Assembly: GCA_020629635.1 (NCBI GenBank)
Contig: JAHDCX010000001.1
Location: forward strand, 77,043-141,042
DNA length: 64,000 bases
Direction of reading: 5' to 3'
From: Acidimicrobiales bacterium
Lineage (GTDB): Bacteria; Actinomycetota; Acidimicrobiia; Acidimicrobiales; SHLQ01
Below, piece by piece: positions 56,542-64,000 of the stretch. A program made the position numbers and the translations under genes. How positions within the stretch are numbered: the first letter of the stretch is position 1; each line of letters starts with the position of its first letter. Under the pieces are notes generated by a model. That model saw nothing but the letters and a program-made list of their open reading frames with translations, ran no database searches and was not told the DNA's origin.

Positions 56542-56614
56542 GGACGCACGATACTCAGCTCGACCTCCTCGACGTCGACGGGAACCGAATGACGCCTTCT
56601 GACGTCCAAACACC

Positions 56615-57736
56615 ATGAAGCTCGATCCACACGTCCTTCGGCCGTTCGTCTTGGCCGGCGTGATCGCCGTGGCGGTTGCCTGCGGCTCCGACACGCCCCC
56701 ACAGGCCACTGCACCCGAGAGCGAGGCAGCGAATGAGGTCGTCGACCTCGGCCAATCGTTCGACGAACGAGACATCGTCGCTGCGCGGGCCGCCTACAAC
56801 GAAGCGTGGGAGCTCTGGAACGCTCGAGAGCACGGGCGCTACGAGATGACCATCAAGATGGGAACCTTCGCAGAAGTCCGGGTGACGGTCGGCGTCGACG
56901 GAGTCGTCGCGAACGAGAAGATCACCGTCGGGACTGAGGGTGATGTTGCCGGGCTCCCGAGGACGGTCGACCGCGCATTCGGTGTGATCGACGAACTGCT
57001 CACCCGTTTCGAGGAGGGTTCGGCGGTGGTCGCCCCCGAAGGCGAGTGTGGCGAACACCTCAATGTGCGGTTCTCGACAACGCTCGGGCACCCGTCGTCC
57101 TATGACCGGCTCGGTCCGTGCGACGACGGTGTCGGAATCGAGATCTCCGTCGAGCTGCTCACGAATGACGGTGAATCCGCGGCAGGCTCCGCAGATGATT
57201 CGGCGTCAGCCCAAGCGGCTGGAGCAGAACCCGAGCTTGTCGCGGAAGGCTTCGAAGCGATCGACGTCGCCTGGCAGGACGCGCTCGACAATGCGGCGCC
57301 GCTCGACACCGTCGAGCTCGGCGCGATCGACGGCTTCGAGGCGTTCCGCACCGTCTGGGAACTCCCCGATGGGCGACTGCTCGCGACGGGCCGCTGGGAC
57401 GGTGACGAGCCGATCGCTCGCTGGTATCAACCGAACCCCGACGCAGTGGCTCCGGGTGAGGAGGTCCGGCTGCCGACCGAAGTCATCGAGCCGCCGGTGC
57501 GTCTCTTCGTCATCGACCTGGCGGCCGACGCGCCAGACAGCAGGTTCGTGGCGATCAGCCACGTGCCCGAGGTTCGGCCGTTCAACACGGCGATCGCCCG
57601 TGGTGAGGCGCCCGATGTCGTGCTCGACATGCGACTCCAAAACGACGGCACCACCGTCGTCTACACCGCTGGCTTCAGCGGTGCCGCCTACGACATCGCC
57701 GAGGGTCTGTATGTGACAACCTTGCCCACGCGTTGA
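56615..57736 (+). CDS. Lipoprotein of unknown function, DUF6174-like N-terminus
   Basis: Signal with lipobox AVAVACGS; 373 residues. An N-terminal segment (AAYNEAWELWNAREHGRYEM, VRVTVGVDGVVANEKI) resembles DUF6174-type lipoproteins. The second half has a repeated beta-rich layout (FRTVWELPDGRLLATGRWDG, VRLFVIDLAADAP) with no family I can name. ATG 56615. Likely membrane-attached and extracytoplasmic. Confidence 0.65.
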   Translation: MKLDPHVLRPFVLAGVIAVAVACGSDTPPQATAPESEAANEVVDLGQSFDERDIVAARAAYNEAWELWNAREHGRYEMTIKMGTFAEVRVTVGVDGVVANEKITVGTEGDVAGLPRTVDRAFGVIDELLTRFEEGSAVVAPEGECGEHLNVRFSTTLGHPSSYDRLGPCDDGVGIEISVELLTNDGESAAGSADDSASAQAAGAEPELVAEGFEAIDVAWQDALDNAAPLDTVELGAIDGFEAFRTVWELPDGRLLATGRWDGDEPIARWYQPNPDAVAPGEEVRLPTEVIEPPVRLFVIDLAADAPDSRFVAISHVPEVRPFNTAIARGEAPDVVLDMRLQNDGTTVVYTAGFSGAAYDIAEGLYVTTLPTR

Positions 57737-58049
57737 TGTGGGCCTTCATCTCCACGGCGATCGCCACTCGGTCATCTCGCGCCTCCATCTCCGTAATGCC
57801 CTTGCCGCATCGCACCTCGCCGGTCGATGACACCACCGACCTCAACGCATGCCGCCTGCGATCGAGCCGGTTGTCGACCTGGGCGAAACGACGGTCCATG
57901 CCGGCGGCGAGTCATCGACTCAGTCCGCCGCCGTGACATCGACGGCGATCAGATGTGGTCCGGTTGCATCGCAGCGAGGGCGTCCGATGCCATTGACCAG
58001 TGAGACTAGGGGTGATGCTGCGCCTGTGGGTTTGCAGCCCAACAACGGG
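57737..58049. other. Gap without a recognisable gene
   Basis: About 310 bp between the lipoprotein gene and the NADAR-like tail. Short frames exist on both strands but none has a convincing start, length or family match. Considering the broken genes downstream, degraded coding sequence is likely. Confidence 0.4.
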
Positions 58050-58154
58050 ATGGGACGAAACAACGCAGCTGCCGAGAAGCCGTCGCAGTGGCGGGGCCGA
58101 AACCTACTCGGCTTCGCACTGATGCAAGCCCGTGCCGAGCTGGCGGCGGCATGA
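58050..58154 (+). pseudogene. NADAR-like C-terminal fragment
   Basis: The frame ends [19 protein letters not shown], which resembles the C-terminal helix of NADAR/YbiA-type proteins (N-ADP-ribosyl/riboflavin-biosynthesis-derived hydrolases). The conserved N-terminal blocks are not found upstream. Its stop overlaps the macrodomain ATG (ATGA), a natural pairing in ADP-ribose metabolism. Fragment assignment is tentative. Confidence 0.35.
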
Positions 58155-58654
58155 GCGGGCCGGCACTCTCCATCGTGCGGGGAGACATCACCCAACAAGA
58201 CGTCGATGCGATCGTGAATGCAGCGAACTCATCGCTGCTCGGCGGTGGGGGAGTTAACGGCGTCACCCATCGCGCCGCCGGTCCCGAGCTTGCGCAACAT
58301 TGTCGCGGCTTGGGCGGCTGCAAAACCGGCGAAGCGAAATCGACGCCGGGGCTTCCAGCTCGACGTCCCGTGGATCATCCACACCGTCGGTCCCGTCTGG
58401 CGAGGCGGCGACAACGGAGAGCCCGAGCTGCTTGCGGCTTGTTACACGAACTCACTCCGCCGCGCCGACGAGCTCGGTGTGCAGAGCATTGCGTTCCCGG
58501 CGATCTCGAAAGGAATCTTCGCCTATCCGCCTGAAGCTGCAGCACGGATCGCCGTGGAGGCGGTCAGGGCCGCAGACACCGAGGTGGATCACGTTCGATT
58601 CACTGCCTTCGACGACGGCACCGTCAATGCATACGAGATCGGCCTTGGGCCTGA
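58151..58654 (+). pseudogene. Macrodomain (ADP-ribose-binding/deacetylase) gene, frameshifted
   Basis: Starts [20 protein letters not shown] with the macrodomain signature [20 protein letters not shown], then breaks. Removing one G from the GGGG at 58348-58351 restores [16 protein letters not shown], the second signature, and [20 protein letters not shown], the third. After AYEIGLG the restored frame lacks a stop, while both other frames stop within 10 bp (58652-58659), so a second indel at the end is likely. Such proteins hydrolyse ADP-ribosyl esters or O-acetyl-ADP-ribose. End coordinate approximate. Confidence 0.72.
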
Positions 58655-58796
58655 GGTAGCGATCGGCCAACAGTTCGAGGAACTGCTCAAAGGGGGCCGC
58701 GCGGTGTCGCGCACGACGCCATCGGCGAGGTCGGCAGCCATCGAGTCGGTCTGGGCGAGCAAGTCGGTCGTCGAGTCCAACTCGCCGATTGCGGGG

Positions 58797-59264
58797 TCAG
58801 GCAGTGGCGAGTCGTTCGAGGTTGGCGAGGGTGTGTTCCATGCCTTGGGTGACGTTTGCTGCACGGTCGTGGACGCCGGCCTTGCGTTGTGCTCGGCGGA
58901 TGAACCAGGGCGATGGCTTGTCTTGGCGTACGGATTCGACGACTCGGGTGCCGTCTGGCGTTGGGTGGAATTCGTAGCGCCAGGTCGGTCCGAAGCCCAT
59001 TGGCACTTTGAACTCGAACACCTGACCGGGTTCGGCGGCGGTGACCTTGGGCTTGGTGCTCCATTTGCTGTCGCCGAGCTCGTTGGTGCCCTTGAAGCGG
59101 GCGCCCACGGCGGGGCCGTCGCTTTTGCCGACCCATTGGGCGCTGCGGCACTCGGGGCTGAGCTCGCCGATGCGGGTGATGTCGGTGATGATGTCGTAGA
59201 GGGCCTCGGGTGTTGCGGCGATGGTGCGTTCAACGGTGAGGTCGAGGGTCTGGTGCGTGGTCAT
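58797..59264 (-). CDS. SRPBCC family protein
   Basis: 155 residues, START/polyketide-cyclase fold: LDLTVERTIAATPEALYDII start, middle strand VGARFKGTNELGDSKW, and C-terminal helix NVTQGMEHTLANLERLA. AGGAG lies 6-10 nt before ATG 59264. Ligand-binding or toxin-like roles occur in the family; none can be chosen here. It converges on the broken macrodomain gene. Confidence 0.78.
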   Translation of the reverse strand: MTTHQTLDLTVERTIAATPEALYDIITDITRIGELSPECRSAQWVGKSDGPAVGARFKGTNELGDSKWSTKPKVTAAEPGQVFEFKVPMGFGPTWRYEFHPTPDGTRVVESVRQDKPSPWFIRRAQRKAGVHDRAANVTQGMEHTLANLERLATA

Positions 59265-59421
59265 GGCAGGTTCTCCTGTGTTCGGGACTGGGTTCGTTCC
59301 CGGTCTCTGCACTGGTGACGCACGCCCGCGACGGATTCGACAGGGACCCCAAAGAAATCTTGCGAAATCCTGGGCAGCAGCCCTTCGGGGCACGACGGTG
59401 CCGGCGATTACACTCGCCGCC

Positions 59422-59661
59422 ATGTCTGCGTCGGACACCACTCGTGACGCCCACGACGTCTACCGCGCGACATATGAGTCGCTGTCCGGTTCGCAACGCG
59501 TCGATCGAGCAATACAGATGTCCGAAGACGCCAAAGCCATCGCAATTGCAGGTATCCGGTTCCGAAACCCCGACATGACCGAACCCGACGTACATGCGGA
59601 GTGGCTCCGGTTGCTCCACGGCGACGACCTGTTGCCCAAGCTGCGACCTGATGCCTGCTGA
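59422..59661 (+). CDS. Small protein partnered with AbiEii-like nucleotidyltransferase
   Basis: 79 residues, helical, with the pattern IQMSEDAKAIAIAGIRFRNP then EWLRLLHGDDLLPKL. This matches the short proteins regularly encoded just upstream of DUF6036/AbiEii-like transferases, often called as toxin-antitoxin or abortive-infection pairs. It overlaps the next gene by 11 bp. Probable antitoxin-like partner; the function is inference from pairing. Confidence 0.6.
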   Translation: MSASDTTRDAHDVYRATYESLSGSQRVDRAIQMSEDAKAIAIAGIRFRNPDMTEPDVHAEWLRLLHGDDLLPKLRPDAC

Positions 59662-60200
59662 GCTTCTCCGGACGGTCGTCGGCCTGCTCGATGCCGCAGG
59701 TATCGACCATATGGTGACGGGCTCTTTTGCCAGCACCTTTCACGGTGAGCCGCGCATGACCCGCGACGTCGACGTCGTCATCGACCCTTCCGAGGACACC
59801 ATTGCGCTGTTCGTCGAGTCGATCGACCGTGAGCGCTTCTACCTCGGCGACGCCGTCGAGGCGACGCGGCGACGTGACATGGTCAATCTGATCGACACGT
59901 CATCAGGCTGGAAGGTGGCCCTGATCGTTCGAAAGGACCGGCCGTTCAGCGTGTCGGAGTTCGAACGCCGCATCCCAGCCGAGCTCGCGGGGGTTCCCGT
60001 CTTCGTCGCCACCGTTGAAGACACGATCCTTTCGAAGCTCGAATGGGCCTCGATGTCGGGCTCGACCCGCCAACTTGATGACGTCGACGCAATGCTCCGC
60101 GCACAGCAACCCGACAACGCGTACCTCGATGCGTGGGCCACCAGAGCTCGGCGTCACGGAGCTCCTGCGAGCCGCAGTCGAACGTGTTTCGAGACGGTAA
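59651..60200 (+). pseudogene. AbiEii/DUF6036-like nucleotidyltransferase, frameshifted near the end
   Basis: Minimal nucleotidyltransferase fold: MVTGSFASTFHGEPRMTRDV with DVDVVID supplying the metal-binding Asp pair. A strand-loop region follows (VFVATVEDTILSKLEWA, RQLDDVDAMLR). Around 60143 the frame shifts: dropping one base gives AWATELGVTELLRAAVERV and a stop at 60198-60200, the family's normal C-terminus. As it stands, the frame runs on into antisense of the next gene. ATG 59651. Likely an abortive-infection or toxin-type enzyme. Confidence 0.72.
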
Positions 60201-60258
60201 GGGTTTCGGGCGAGCGCTCAACGCCGATTGATCCGGCCCACGCTGCGGCCGGAGCGAG

Positions 60259-60594
60259 TCAGCCGCGGAGGATCTTGTCCATCGCCTTGCCTTTGGCGAG
60301 CTCGTCGATCAGCTTGTCGAGGTACCGAATCTCGCGCATCGTGTCTTCTTCGATTTCTTCGACACGAACGCCGCACACCACGCCGGTGATGAGCGACCGG
60401 TCGGCGGTCATCCGCGGTGCATCGGCGAAGAAGGTCTCGAAGTCGGTCTCGGCGTTGAGCTGAGCCTGCAGCTGCGCATCGCCGTAGCCGGTCAGCCAAT
60501 GGATGATCTCGTCCACTTCGGCTTTCGTGCGACCCTTCTTCTCCGCCTTGTTGACGTATAGCGGGTACACGTCGGCCACGGGCATCGCTGCCAT
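60259..60594 (-). CDS. DUF2200 domain protein
   Basis: 111 residues, [20 protein letters not shown] then [16 protein letters not shown], a direct match to the DUF2200 pattern, and a C-terminal helical segment [20 protein letters not shown] 60594. Function of the family unknown. Confidence 0.85.
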   Translation of the reverse strand: MAAMPVADVYPLYVNKAEKKGRTKAEVDEIIHWLTGYGDAQLQAQLNAETDFETFFADAPRMTADRSLITGVVCGVRVEEIEEDTMREIRYLDKLIDELAKGKAMDKILRG

Positions 60595-60664
60595 CGTTGG
60601 CCTCTCTGCATCGCTTCGACCCAACGTAGCGACCGCCACCGACAGGAGCGAGCGGGGCGCGCAC

Positions 60665-62050
60665 CTATCGCGATTCGGTGGCGCACTCCGACGTCCAGAC
60701 GTCGGCCACCTCGTCCGCGGCCAGGTCGCGATGCCACAGCCATCCTTGTCCGAGGTCGCATCCCATCTCCAGAAGTACCTCATGGTCATCGTCGGTCTCC
60801 ACACCTTCGGCAACGACGTGCATGCCGAACGTGTGCGCCAGGTCGATCGTCGTCTGTACAAGGGATCGAGCCCCGACGTCGGACGCGATTCCGGCGATCA
60901 TCGATCGATCCAGCTTCACGGTGTCCGCGGCGACATCGCGCAGCGACAGCAACGAAGAGAACCCCGCTCCGAAGTCGTCGATCGCCACGCGCACACCGAC
61001 GTCCCGGAGCGACTGCAGCGTGTCACGCCAAAGGCCGCTGGTATCGAGCACCGCAGATTCGGTCACTTCGAGCTCGAGTCGTGCGGGGTCGACTGCGTGG
61101 TCATCGAGCATCGTGGCGACCCGATCCGCCAGCTGTCGATCGGTCAACTGCACCGCCGAGACGTTCACATGGACCAGATCGATCATGGTTCCCGACGATC
61201 GCCACGCTGCGATCGCGGCGATCGCATCGGACAGCGCGTGGTCGCCGAGCGCATGAATGAGCGGAGAGCTCTCGGCGACCGCGACGAACTCGTCGGGACG
61301 GATGGGCCCCAAGATGTGGTGGCGCCAACGAGCGAGTGACTCGACAGCGATCGGCTGGGCATCGCCGATTCGCACAATCGGCTGATATCTGAAGGTGACA
61401 TCGCCACCCGCAATTGCGGAGGAAAGATCCGATTCGACCCGGACCCGACGCAGGCCACTCGACCGATGCTCCTCGTCCACGAAGACGACCCGCTCCTCCT
61501 CCGATGCGCTCGCCGTTCCCGTCTCGAAGTCGCGGAGGACCTGATCGACGTCGAGATGTCCCGGCGTCGTGTGCACGACCGCGCCAACGATGTCGGGCAC
61601 CCGCACCCAGCGCGCGAGGTCCACCGGTTCACGCAGATCTTCCAGGATCTCGGCTGCCTGCGAGATCGAATCATCAGCGGGCACGAGTTCCACGTAGAAG
61701 CGGCCCGGGGCCAGCATCCCGACCCACGCCACCTGGCGTTGCTCCTGAAGCCGTCGCGCAACGGTTGCCAAAAGCCGGTCCACAACCGAATGCCCCAGCG
61801 CGCTGTTCAGCGCTCGGAGCCGCCGAATCTCGAACATGACAAGCGCGGGTCCCGGGCCTGGAAGTTGGGTGGCGATCCTCTCGAGCGCTCCCCAACGCCG
61901 CGTCAGGCCCGTGGCGGTGTCGACGCGAGCGAGTTTCTCGAGCCTCGTCACGGTCTGGCCTCGGGCGTTGCTTTCAACTGCCCCAAGCTGCGGGCCGGTA
62001 CCGCGCGGCCATACAGGGAACGCAGAGTTGGCGGCGCGGTACGTACTCAC
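60665..62050 (-). CDS. EAL-domain protein with degenerate GGDEF domain
   Basis: The N-terminal half (about 35-190) is GGDEF-like ([17 protein letters not shown]) but lacks the GGDEF signature, so it is unlikely to synthesise c-di-GMP. The C-terminal half is an EAL phosphodiesterase domain: [10 protein letters not shown] (the EAL position reads ESL), [44 protein letters not shown]. Most metal and catalytic residues appear present. 461 residues from GTG 62050. Divergent from the FIST and GAF/PAS genes, suggesting a signalling cluster. Confidence 0.82.
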   Translation of the reverse strand: MSTYRAANSAFPVWPRGTGPQLGAVESNARGQTVTRLEKLARVDTATGLTRRWGALERIATQLPGPGPALVMFEIRRLRALNSALGHSVVDRLLATVARRLQEQRQVAWVGMLAPGRFYVELVPADDSISQAAEILEDLREPVDLARWVRVPDIVGAVVHTTPGHLDVDQVLRDFETGTASASEEERVVFVDEEHRSSGLRRVRVESDLSSAIAGGDVTFRYQPIVRIGDAQPIAVESLARWRHHILGPIRPDEFVAVAESSPLIHALGDHALSDAIAAIAAWRSSGTMIDLVHVNVSAVQLTDRQLADRVATMLDDHAVDPARLELEVTESAVLDTSGLWRDTLQSLRDVGVRVAIDDFGAGFSSLLSLRDVAADTVKLDRSMIAGIASDVGARSLVQTTIDLAHTFGMHVVAEGVETDDDHEVLLEMGCDLGQGWLWHRDLAADEVADVWTSECATESR

Positions 62051-62149
62051 CTCGAACTCTTCGGCGCGATTTGGTGACGGATTCAGGAAGAAAGCTCAAG
62101 ACAAACTCAAGATCGCGCCGAGAGCGTTCAGTAGGGCGAGATCCCGCCG

Positions 62150-63304
62150 ATGCCTGTTCGAATCCTTCTTGCCTCTCTCCGGGGCCGCACCAGCAAGGAA
62201 CTTCACATGCACCTCCACGATCCGAACCCAAACGCTGTCGCTGACGCGGTCGACCAGCTCGGCATTGCGCCGGGTGACGGAGTCGTGGCGATGCTCTGCG
62301 ACGACGACCACGCACGACTCCCCGAAGTCCTCGACGGTCTCGGATCCACCCCGACGATCGGTGGCGTCTTCCCGGCGGTGATCTCGAGTGGTGAACGGCA
62401 GACATCGGGCTTGACGATCCGGCCGATCCGACTCGGAGGACTGGGTACGCACCTGGTTCCACTCAGCGGCGGAGACAACTCGCTTCCTGCTGGTACCCGC
62501 TCGGCGATGGTGTTCGTCGATGGCCTGGGAGCAGGCATCGCGGGCTACCTGCAGCGCCTTTTCACGGCGAACGGGACAGACGTTTCGGTCGTCGGCGGCG
62601 GAGCCGGTTCGCTCACCTTCGAGCGACGCCCGGCCGTGTTCACCGAGCACGGCGCAGCGATCGATCACGCCGTCGTGGCCTGCTCACCCGAAGCCGTCTC
62701 TCTCGGCGTCGGTCACGGCTGGGAGCGCTTTGCCGGACCGATGGTCGCGACGCGCACGGAGGGAAACACGATTCACGAACTCAACTGGCGTCCTGCTGGC
62801 GAGGTGTACCGCGCGCACGTCGAGCCCGATGCCGGTACGGAGGTCACCGTCGACGGCTTCTTCGACGTCGCCAAGGGGTACCCGTTCGGGATCGTCCGCG
62901 AAGGGGTCGAGGACGTCGTCCGAGATCCGATCGAGATGACACCGGAAGGCGCGCTCGTGTGCGTTGGAGACGTGCCGCCGAACTCCGTGCTCCACCTCCT
63001 TCGAGGTTCCGAAACTTCGCTCCTGGCCGCCGCGGAGTCTGCGTCGAAAGACGCGGTCGCTGGTGCAGTCGATGGTCCGATCGACACGTTCGTTGTCGAC
63101 TGCATTTCTCGAACACTGTTTCTCGCGGACGGTTTCGACGAGGAACTCGAACGCATTGTCGGGCCGCTCGGGTCAGACAGACGCCGCGTCGACGGCGTCC
63201 TGTCCCTCGGCGAGATCTCGTCATACGGGGCCGGCTTCATCGAGTTCTTCAACAAGACCACGGTCGTTTCGGTGGGTGCCTCGGTGGAGGCCATCAATGG
63301 CTGA
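62150..63304 (+). CDS. FIST-domain sensory protein
   Basis: Soluble FIST N/C protein, thought to bind small ligands such as amino acids for signal transduction. Typical elements: TIGGVFPAVISSGERQ, SVVGGGAGSLTF, AAIDHAVVACSPE, and the C-terminal VLSLGEISSYGAGFIEFFNK. 384 residues from ATG 62150; ATG 62207 with AAGGA upstream is an alternative. Overlaps the following sensor gene by 8 bp. Confidence 0.83.
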   Translation: MPVRILLASLRGRTSKELHMHLHDPNPNAVADAVDQLGIAPGDGVVAMLCDDDHARLPEVLDGLGSTPTIGGVFPAVISSGERQTSGLTIRPIRLGGLGTHLVPLSGGDNSLPAGTRSAMVFVDGLGAGIAGYLQRLFTANGTDVSVVGGGAGSLTFERRPAVFTEHGAAIDHAVVACSPEAVSLGVGHGWERFAGPMVATRTEGNTIHELNWRPAGEVYRAHVEPDAGTEVTVDGFFDVAKGYPFGIVREGVEDVVRDPIEMTPEGALVCVGDVPPNSVLHLLRGSETSLLAAAESASKDAVAGAVDGPIDTFVVDCISRTLFLADGFDEELERIVGPLGSDRRRVDGVLSLGEISSYGAGFIEFFNKTTVVSVGASVEAING

Positions 63305-64000
63305 TCCGGCCCCGGACACCCACGACGGCGATCTGATCGAGACGCTGTCGATTCTCTATGAGCTGTCGCTCACGATCGGTCGTTCGCTCGACTTCGATGG
63401 TGCGTGCCGCGACTTTCTCATCCCGCTCATGTCGCGCAAGAACCTCTCTCACGCTGCGGTGTGGCGCTGCGATGCCAACGACAACCGGCTCGCATGGGCG
63501 GTACCTCAAGCTCGCCCCGACGTCGGAGACTTCGCTCCAACGACTGCCGCGGAGACCGGGCGACCCGAGGCGACGACGGCAGGCGCGCCCGGTTGGGAGG
63601 TCATTGCGGCGGCCCACGATCTCGACGACGGCGAAGGCGCCATCTTCCCGCTCCCCGGGATTGGTGTGCTCGCCGTTCGACGCGGGGTGGAGGGGCGTCG
63701 CTTCGACTACGCCTCGCTCGCGCAGCTCCAACCACTCATGGACCAGTTCGCCATCTCCTTGCAGGCCGCAGACGCCTTCCGTCGAAGCCAGGAGGAGCGC
63801 GTCTGGCTCGACCTGCTCTTCGATGCGGTCACCGACGGCATCGTCGTCTGCGAGCCAGACGGACGAATCGTCCGCATGAACGACCGGATGACCACGTGGG
63901 CCAAGGCGGCACACGAGGCAACCTTCCTCTGTGACCTGGCCGGTGGCCCCGGCCCCGTCCGCGACGCCGTTGGTCGGCTCGGGCGCGCCGAGGAAGGGAG
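63297..64000 (+). CDS. GAF/PAS sensor protein, truncated by window end
   Basis: From ATG 63297 the frame stays open to the end of the window. Residues about 10-160 are GAF-like (LIETLSILYELSLTIGRSLD, AVWRCDANDNRLAWA, IGVLAVRRG); a PAS domain then starts (WLDLLFDAVTDGIVVCEPDG, RIVRMNDRM). The output domain, probably a histidine kinase or nucleotide cyclase/phosphatase, lies outside. Coupled to the FIST gene, so FIST may feed it a ligand signal. Confidence 0.78.
   Translation, partial: MADPAPDTHDGDLIETLSILYELSLTIGRSLDFDGACRDFLIPLMSRKNLSHAAVWRCDANDNRLAWAVPQARPDVGDFAPTTAAETGRPEATTAGAPGWEVIAAAHDLDDGEGAIFPLPGIGVLAVRRGVEGRRFDYASLAQLQPLMDQFAISLQAADAFRRSQEERVWLDLLFDAVTDGIVVCEPDGRIVRMNDRMTTWAKAAHEATFLCDLAGGPGPVRDAVGRLGRAEEG

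Noticed and set aside
58151-58654. DarTG-type toxin-antitoxin with the macrodomain as antitoxin
   Set aside because: No DarT-like ADP-ribosyltransferase frame is found on either side; the neighbour looks like a NADAR tail.
58218-59318. A 366-residue protein covering the macrodomain and the SRPBCC region
   Set aside because: The second half is antisense of a convincing SRPBCC gene; the long frame results from a lost stop.

Overview
The window reads as chromosomal DNA of a high-GC, Gram-positive actinobacterium, most likely of class Acidimicrobiia (Ilumatobacter-like). The signs are a DUF222/13E12-type HNH gene behind a mycobacterial-style LexA box, a mycothiol-dependent formaldehyde dehydrogenase, class E and class F sortases with an LAxTG-type substrate, septum-formation-type lipoproteins, a DUF5317 protein, and dense packing with many GTG starts and ATGA/GTGA overlaps. 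The taxonomic call is inference from gene content.

Layout. 0-5.5 kb: TauE-like permease (C-terminal frameshift), secreted SASA-type esterase, DUF222-HNH gene with SOS box, comF-type gene. 5.5-14 kb: hpf behind a 38-bp tandem repeat, secA, prfB-ftsE-ftsX, mycothiol formaldehyde dehydrogenase, MFS exporter. 14-17.4 kb: a sortase locus (DUF4397 surface protein, class F sortase, Ca-binding repeat protein ending in LALTG), an HNH gene and tRNA-Leu(UAA). 17.4-25.3 kb: SH3 lipoprotein, membrane protein, then a minus-strand glycolate operon glcB-glcD-glcE-glcF, divergent from an FCD-type GntR regulator across a 12-bp palindrome. It would turn glycolate into glyoxylate and, with acetyl-CoA, malate. 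25.9-31.7 kb: amidohydrolase, a SelW-like gene with an in-frame UGA, TetR regulator, DUF5317 protein, lipoprotein and class E sortase. 31.8-40.4 kb: a complete System I cytochrome c maturation operon ccmABCDEFGHI translationally coupled to an ATP-dependent DNA ligase. 40.4-51.6 kb: phosphatase, PLP dehydratase with divergent Lrp/AsnC regulator, giant Lhr-type helicase, MFS exporter, and an HD-GYP protein with extracellular CBM6-like and crystallin-like domains.

51.7-55.3 kb is the most unusual part. Reading leftward from a near-consensus promoter at 55.3 kb there are a 47-aa ORF, a hairpin, a long structured element, tRNA-Leu(CAG), a tRNA-Arg with the rare UCG anticodon, tRNA-Asp(GUC), a degenerate tRNA-like gene, an HNH nuclease, a 12-bp hairpin, an RlaP-type nucleotidyltransferase (frameshifted) and RtcB RNA ligase. 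A 14-bp inverted repeat brackets the HNH-tRNA block. I read this as an RNA-repair island with spare tRNAs.

55.4-60.6 kb is accessory DNA with broken genes: a MocA-like transferase, a macrodomain gene behind a NADAR-like tail, and an AbiEii-like nucleotidyltransferase pair. The window closes with EAL, FIST and GAF/PAS signalling genes.

Two themes recur. Five reading frames can be restored by single-base changes, several in homopolymers, so either the assembly has indel errors or the accessory genes are decaying. A family of GGGGTCA-type palindromes sits in five intergenic positions with no transposase in view.
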